64,000 bases of DNA from CBDHHC01 sp965263345 (GTDB lineage: Bacteria > Pseudomonadota > Alphaproteobacteria > Rhizobiales > CBDHHC01), in NCBI GenBank assembly GCA_965263345.1, contig CBDHHC010000006.1:248001-312000 (forward strand). The letters are read 5' to 3'. Positions 59,381 to 64,000 of this stretch are shown here, piece by piece (within the stretch, counting starts at the first letter, position 1; every line of letters starts with the position of its first letter). Below the pieces are notes generated by a model, which worked only from the letters and a program-made list of their open reading frames with translations, did not search any database and had not been told where the DNA came from. The translations under genes and the position numbers were made by a program.

Positions 59381-60487
59381 ATGACAAGTTTCAATCTTCT
59401 TCTTCTTCCAGGTGATGGTATCGGCCAAGAAGTGATGGCTGAGGTTAAGAAAATAATTGATTGGTTAAATACTCAAAATGGCGTTGCTTTCAATATAGAA
59501 GAAGATCTTGTCGGTGGTGCTGCTTATGATGAGCATAAAGTTGCAATAACTGACCATGCGATGGAAAAAGCCATGGCTTCAGATGCTGTTATATTTGGGG
59601 CCGTTGGTGGTCCTAAATGGGATGCTGTGTCATATGAGGCGCGTCCAGAAGCTGGATTGTTAAGACTTCGCAAAGATCTTGAATTGTTCGCTAATTTACG
59701 ACCTGCGATTTGTTACCCCGCCTTAGCAAATAGTTCTACTTTGAAAAAAGAGTTTGTTGAAGGTCTCGATATTATGATTGTTCGAGAGCTTACAGGTGGT
59801 GTTTATTTTGGTGAGCCAAAGGAAATTACAGAATTGCCCGACGGTCAACAGCAGGCCGTTGATACGCAGAAATACACAACTTCGGAAATTGATCGTATTG
59901 CGCGTGTTGCTTTTGATCTTGCCCGTAAGCGTTCGAACAAAGTTCATTCTGCAGAAAAACGAAATGTTATGATTTCAGGTGTCCTTTGGAACCAGGTTGT
60001 TACGAGTGTTCATAAAGATGGTTATTCTGATGTTGAGCTTAACCATATTTTAGCTGATAATTGTGCTATGCAGCTTGTACGTTGGCCAAAACAATTTGAT
60101 GTTATCGTGACCGATAATTTGTTTGGGGATATGCTCTCAGATCAGGCTGCAATGCTAACAGGATCACTTGGTATGCTTCCTTCCGCTGCTCTTGGGGCAA
60201 CTGATGCGGCAGGTAAACGTAAGGCAATGTATGAGCCTGTTCATGGTTCCGCTCCAGATATTGCAGGAGAAAGTAAAGCGAATCCAATTGCTATGATTGC
60301 CAGTTTTGCTATGGCCTTGCGTTATTCTTGCGATATGAAAACTGAGGCTGATGCAATCGATACAGCGATCTCAGCTGTTCTGGATAATGGTTTAAGAACT
60401 GGTGATATTATGCAAGAGGGTATGACACAAGTTAATACTCAACAGATGGGTGATGCTGTTCTTGCTGAAATTCAGAAGGCCCTTTAA
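59381..60487 (+). CDS. leuB: 3-isopropylmalate dehydrogenase
   Basis: 368 residues; oxidative decarboxylase giving 2-oxoisocaproate precursor. LLLLPGDGIGQEVMAEV at the N-terminus, GAVGGPKWD, the substrate-binding Arg region LRPAICYPAL, DNLFGDMLSDQAAMLTGSLG, and EPVHGSAPDIAGESKANP. ATG 59381 is used rather than the adjacent TTG at 59378. A 250-base AT-rich gap separates it from the previous gene. Confidence 0.96.
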   Translation: MTSFNLLLLPGDGIGQEVMAEVKKIIDWLNTQNGVAFNIEEDLVGGAAYDEHKVAITDHAMEKAMASDAVIFGAVGGPKWDAVSYEARPEAGLLRLRKDLELFANLRPAICYPALANSSTLKKEFVEGLDIMIVRELTGGVYFGEPKEITELPDGQQQAVDTQKYTTSEIDRIARVAFDLARKRSNKVHSAEKRNVMISGVLWNQVVTSVHKDGYSDVELNHILADNCAMQLVRWPKQFDVIVTDNLFGDMLSDQAAMLTGSLGMLPSAALGATDAAGKRKAMYEPVHGSAPDIAGESKANPIAMIASFAMALRYSCDMKTEADAIDTAISAVLDNGLRTGDIMQEGMTQVNTQQMGDAVLAEIQKAL

Positions 60488-60499
60488 TTCTTAAATTTT

Positions 60500-61030
60500 T
60501 TATTTGGGCTGGGGATGTAAATTTCTAGCCCATTTTATTAGTTTTCTGAGAGGGGCGGCCCCCGCTAACAGCCATATCGCCAGAATTAATTCCAGGATTG
60601 TTGCAGATATAGAGGCTATATTTTCTGGTGTCCAAAAATAGTTGGCCCAAGGTTGATATGTATTCTGGTTGATCTTTAAGGTTAGCCAAAATGATGCATA
60701 AAATGTTATATTTGAGGCTGATTTCACTAGAAATAGTAAACCGATAATTGCGCACGCCAAATTTTCATAATCTTCATAAATCGGGTTCTCGTCTTTTATT
60801 TCTACTCTAGGTTTGGGGATAATTTTCAGAGCAACAATCGATGGGAAGACAATCATACAAAATGATGCACTGAGCATGAATGCAATAGGTGTTAATGCAA
60901 TCCAAAGATTTGCGTGGTTTTGTGAGGTTAATAGTGCAATTATTGCTGGAGATATTGTTCTGATTGTTAAGATTAGAACAATAATTCCTGTGATCCGGAT
61001 TGCCAAGGCGGTTAATTGATAGAATTTCAT
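60500..61030 (-). CDS. Four-helix membrane protein, unknown
   Basis: 176 residues with helices at about 6-26, 34-57, 80-100 and 132-155. No family recognised; N-terminal MKFYQLTALAIRITGIIVL. ATG 61030 is chosen because GGGGCATAAA precedes it; the open frame runs 13 codons further up. Convergent with leuB, 12 bp apart. Confidence 0.6.
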   Translation of the reverse strand: MKFYQLTALAIRITGIIVLILTIRTISPAIIALLTSQNHANLWIALTPIAFMLSASFCMIVFPSIVALKIIPKPRVEIKDENPIYEDYENLACAIIGLLFLVKSASNITFYASFWLTLKINQNTYQPWANYFWTPENIASISATILELILAIWLLAGAAPLRKLIKWARNLHPQPK

Positions 61031-61362
61031 TTTATGCCCCTTGGTGCCATAATTTATTTTTTTTATCATCTAAACTACCTTATTCCATTCTCTCTCATAA
61101 TGAGGGCGAATATTTGGTGCGATAAGCTTTGAATGCTAAGTTTTTGCCAAAGTTTTCTTGATTCTCATGTAAAATGCGCTATGTCATGTAATAGGTTTTT
61201 CCAAAGTTGGTGAAATCGCCAGTTTTTGAGATCGTTTCTAAACAAAAATCTGGCATAGTCTTTCAGTCAAAACGCTGTTATTTTATAGGTCTTTATTGTT
61301 GGATCGTAATTTCTCATGAAATTGATTGTAATGGCGTAAGGTAAAATCTCTCGGAGATAAAA
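61031..61362. other. Intergenic region between the unknown membrane gene and asd
   Basis: 332 bases with divergent promoters expected. No hairpin, repeat or clear promoter that I can support. Confidence 0.4.
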
Positions 61363-62388
61363 ATGAGCTACAACGTTGCTATTGTCGGCGCCACTGGGAA
61401 TGTGGGCCAAGAAATGTTAACTATTCTTCACGAGCGTGGTTTCCCTGTAGATACGGTCTATGCGGTTGCATCAAGACGTTCTATTGGCAGAGAAGTTTCA
61501 TTTGGCGATACCACGTTGAAGTGTGAAGATCTTGAACAGTTTGACTTTTCTAAGTGTGATTTTGCCCTTATGTCAGCTGGTGGAACTGTTTCTAAGGATT
61601 GGTCTCCTAAAATTGGTGCACAGGGATGTCTTGTAATTGATAACTCGTCAGCCTTTCGATATGACCCAGATGTGCCACTTATTGTGCCTGAAGTGAATGC
61701 TGATGCTGTTGTTGGTTTTCGTAAGAAAAATATTATCGCTAATCCAAATTGTTCGACCGCTCAATTGGTGGTTGCTTTAAATCCCTTACACAAAGAAGCA
61801 AAAATTAAGCGTGTTGTGGTTTCAACTTATCAATCCGTGTCTGGTGCTGGTAAAGAAGCTATGGATGAGTTATGGAACCAAACTAAAGGTATTTTTGTTA
61901 CTGACGCTCCTGAGCCTGAGAAATTTACAAAGCAGATTGCTTTTAATGTCATTCCTCATATTGATGTGTTTATGGAAGATGGATTCACAAAAGAAGAATG
62001 GAAAATGACTGCTGAGACCAAAAAAATTATGGATCCAGGTATTAAGTTAACTGCAACTGCAGTGCGGGTTCCTGTGTTTGTTGGTCATGCTGAGGCTGTG
62101 AATATTGAGTTTGAAGATGAGATGACTGCTGAAGATGCGCGTGATATTCTTCGTGAAGCTCCAGGTATTCTTGTGGTTGATAAACGTGAAGATGGTGGAT
62201 ATGTCACGCCAATTGAATGTGTTGGTGATTATGCAACTTATGTCTCACGTATTCGCGAAGATATTACCGTTGAGAATGGGCTTTCAATGTGGGTTGTTTC
62301 AGACAATCTTCGTAAGGGAGCAGCCCTTAATACCGTACAAATTGCTGAAACTGTTATAAACCGTAATTTGCTTAAGAAAGCAGCGTAA
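61363..62388 (+). CDS. asd: Aspartate-semialdehyde dehydrogenase
   Basis: 341 residues. N-terminal VAIVGATGNVGQEML binds NADP; catalytic Cys in NPNCSTAQL; VSTYQSVSGAGKEAM and IPHIDVF follow. Reduces aspartyl phosphate to the branch-point semialdehyde for lysine, threonine and methionine; dapB is at 19337. ATG 61363, with GGAG just upstream. Its last bases are partly duplicated 160 bp downstream. Confidence 0.95.
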   Translation: MSYNVAIVGATGNVGQEMLTILHERGFPVDTVYAVASRRSIGREVSFGDTTLKCEDLEQFDFSKCDFALMSAGGTVSKDWSPKIGAQGCLVIDNSSAFRYDPDVPLIVPEVNADAVVGFRKKNIIANPNCSTAQLVVALNPLHKEAKIKRVVVSTYQSVSGAGKEAMDELWNQTKGIFVTDAPEPEKFTKQIAFNVIPHIDVFMEDGFTKEEWKMTAETKKIMDPGIKLTATAVRVPVFVGHAEAVNIEFEDEMTAEDARDILREAPGILVVDKREDGGYVTPIECVGDYATYVSRIREDITVENGLSMWVVSDNLRKGAALNTVQIAETVINRNLLKKAA

Positions 62389-62535
62389 GTTACTGTTTCA
62401 AAGTACTATTCTGTTGGAGTTTATATATAAATCCTAGTGGTTTCTTATAAACTCCTTGACGTATTTTTATAGTTTCTGTGAAAATTTAGGTTCACAACAA
62501 CCATCAAAGCCAATTATAAACCATAATTTGCTAAA
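62354..62535 (+). repeat. Short direct repeat of the asd 3' end
   Basis: The 22 bases at 62354-62375 (TTATAAACCGTAATTTGC...) recur at 62514-62535 with two mismatches, and TTATAAAC occurs two more times nearby (about 62442 and 62553). The second copy is outside the gene. The interval 62389-62769 is otherwise AT-rich with no gene. Confidence 0.4.
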
Positions 62536-62769
62536 TATGGTCAGTAGTATATTTATAAACTTTACGAGCTACATTATATAAGACAATAATGTCATATTAG
62601 TTGATATTCGAATGCTAACCTGAACTAGGTCTCATCATACAGATTATGTAAGGCTTAAAGTGTTGATAAATTGATTATAATTCTGTCAATTTTAAGCTTT
62701 ATCTCTCAAATAAGCTGACATTTGGAATTTCTTATTCGGTTTTAGTATTTAACCATTGGAGTAATATCT

Positions 62770-64000
62770 GTGTCCGTCAATGACATAGAAAGAGGACTGA
62801 TCGCGTGTTATGTGTCACGTGTGCTTGAGCGGAGTGATTTACCAATTCGTTCCATGCGTTACATTTTGTATTGGCTTAATGATCGTGCAGACTTATTAAA
62901 TCTGCCTCTACCTAAAGAATTAACAAAATCTATTGGTAATATTTATTCTGGTGGAGCAAGTTTAACCGATTTTTCAAAAGCCTACCAAGTCCATCGATCT
63001 AAACTGATTGCAAGTTTGCAAAAGGCGGCTAATACGACAGGACAACCTGAGCCTTTATCCAGCAATCTTCGTGAGCTTGTTGATATGTTAGGTTTACCAG
63101 AGGTTGCTTGGAATATTGTTGGACTGGTTGCCTTTTATTCACGCTTTGAACAGGTTCAGTATTTCTGTGATAGTGTTTCTGAAGCTGCGGGTCCTATTAA
63201 TCGTGCTGTGTCCATTCTTGTTGGGGCTTCTCCACGTGTGGTTGACCAGTTAATTTCTCCGACTGGTGAATTGATTACTTCTGGCTTATTGCAATATCGT
63301 GAAGGTAACCAAGAAATTGGTGGACCTGGTGGACGATTTTCTATTCCGTCAAGACTAGATAATAGTTTGGATCAGAACTTTTCCAATTTTAGTGATTTTC
63401 GCCAAAAGCTCTTAGGGGATTCTATTGAGCCTGGTATTGTTGCGAGCGATTATGATCATATTGCTACTGACCGTGATTTGATCACGTCAGTTTTAAAAGG
63501 TGCTGCGGCTGAAAAGGCAAAAGGGGTTAATATCTTGCTTTATGGTCCTCCAGGGTCAGGCAAAACGGAATTGACCAAAGTCGCTGCTAAAGTTTCTGGT
63601 TTATCTCTTTATGCTTCTGGTGAAGAATTTAGCGTTGAGGGAGAAACGGATCGTTCAGGACGTTTATCTGATCTTGTTTTTGCATTAAAGTTATTGAACG
63701 GATCTGGCAAGACAGCGTTGCTTTTCGATGAAATGGAAGATATCGCCTGGCAACTTATACGTCGTGGTGGGTCAAAACTTTACCTAAATAGATTATTAGA
63801 GAATAATAGTGTTCCTGTTTTATGGACTTCTAATAAAATCGATGAGATCGATCCTGCAATTTTGCGTAGAATGACGCTTGCTATTGAGCTGAAAAAACCT
63901 CCTGCCAAACAACGAGAGAAGATTTTACGTCGTTTGTCTAAACGTGTTGGGGTGAAACTTACTAAGAAGGAAGTTGAGAATTTAGCACGCAAAATTGATG
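62770..64000 (+). CDS. AAA-family ATPase, N-terminal part (runs off the window)
   Basis: 410 codons visible, open to the last base. The N-terminal 220 residues are helical and of unknown fold (IERGLIACYVSRVLERSDLP). The ATPase domain has Walker A YGPPGSGKTELTK near residue 260, Walker B LLFDEMEDI near 320, and WTSNKIDEIDPAILRRM with the sensor Asn and Arg fingers. GTG 62770 is used, with GGAG 8 nt upstream. Members are common in Rhodospirillales-like genomes, function unknown. Stop lies beyond 64000. Confidence 0.75.
   Translation, partial: MSVNDIERGLIACYVSRVLERSDLPIRSMRYILYWLNDRADLLNLPLPKELTKSIGNIYSGGASLTDFSKAYQVHRSKLIASLQKAANTTGQPEPLSSNLRELVDMLGLPEVAWNIVGLVAFYSRFEQVQYFCDSVSEAAGPINRAVSILVGASPRVVDQLISPTGELITSGLLQYREGNQEIGGPGGRFSIPSRLDNSLDQNFSNFSDFRQKLLGDSIEPGIVASDYDHIATDRDLITSVLKGAAAEKAKGVNILLYGPPGSGKTELTKVAAKVSGLSLYASGEEFSVEGETDRSGRLSDLVFALKLLNGSGKTALLFDEMEDIAWQLIRRGGSKLYLNRLLENNSVPVLWTSNKIDEIDPAILRRMTLAIELKKPPAKQREKILRRLSKRVGVKLTKKEVENLARKID

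Noticed and set aside
1..64000. tRNA, rRNA, CRISPR or prophage genes
   Set aside because: No tRNA T-arm consensus in the intergenic regions, no direct-repeat arrays, and no integrase, capsid or transposase genes read on either strand.

Overview
This 64 kb window reads as chromosomal DNA from a low-GC (about 40% by eye) alphaproteobacterium. Supporting marks are the GcrA cell-cycle regulator, a DUF2244 protein, a short-form gpmA, a bactofilin, and the order phoR-pstS-pstC-pstA-pstB-phoU-phoB. The lineage looks free-living and probably aquatic (a bacterial voltage-gated Na+ channel, an H-NOX nitric-oxide sensor, MipA/OmpV, a bacterial L,D-transpeptidase). I cannot name the genus. I see no tRNA, rRNA, CRISPR array, prophage or complete insertion sequence.

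Layout. 1-2.4 kb: 3' end of argB, a pyrimidine 5'-nucleotidase, two membrane proteins. 3-4.9 kb: a frameshifted GH26-like glycoside hydrolase behind a structured leader. 4.9-7.5 kb: a small accessory patch with a SUKH (SMI1/KNR4) gene and partner, a 168-bp palindromic element, a DUF2335 pair and a broken small ORF. 7.5-10 kb: a TPP riboswitch driving an undescribed four-helix membrane protein and thiC. 10-16.7 kb: a pseudo-receiver, a radical SAM protein, LysE exporter, truA, adenosine kinase, nth. 16.7-22 kb: an Ada-like regulator/methyltransferase, a double receiver, gpmA, dapB, mrp and DUF971. 22.4-30.9 kb: the phosphate regulon (phoR, Pho box, pstSCAB, phoU, phoB), with pstC apparently frameshifted. 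31-37.4 kb: DUF4336, a PNPOx-like protein, a nonsense-interrupted small gene, gcrA with an upstream pseudoknot, a hairpin RNA, then argD-argF-hslO. 37.7-41.8 kb: bactofilin and an H-NOX / histidine kinase / degenerate HD-GYP operon. 42-51.9 kb: envelope proteins with coiled coils and peptidoglycan-binding domains, an ArsR/peroxiredoxin divergon, BrkB, a phosphoesterase, an L,D-transpeptidase, an MBL hydrolase and a BacNav channel. 52-64 kb: gabD, arsC, an extended rplS, MipA, leuC-ACT-leuD-leuB, asd, and the start of an AAA ATPase.

How the genes work together. The arg genes (argB, argD, argF) make citrulline from glutamate. leuC/D/B make leucine, probably with the small ACT-domain protein encoded between leuC and leuD. 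asd and dapB serve lysine, threonine and diaminopimelate synthesis. The pst/pho block forms the Pi uptake and sensing circuit. The H-NOX operon is a self-contained NO-signalling relay ending in a catalytically dead HD-GYP protein.

Cautions. Three genes carry single lesions (frameshifts near 3431 and 25458, an in-frame TAA at 32308). In pstC the lesion hits a gene expected to be functional, so sequencing or assembly error must be considered for all three. Start codons were chosen by ribosome-binding site and family alignment from memory, not by searches.
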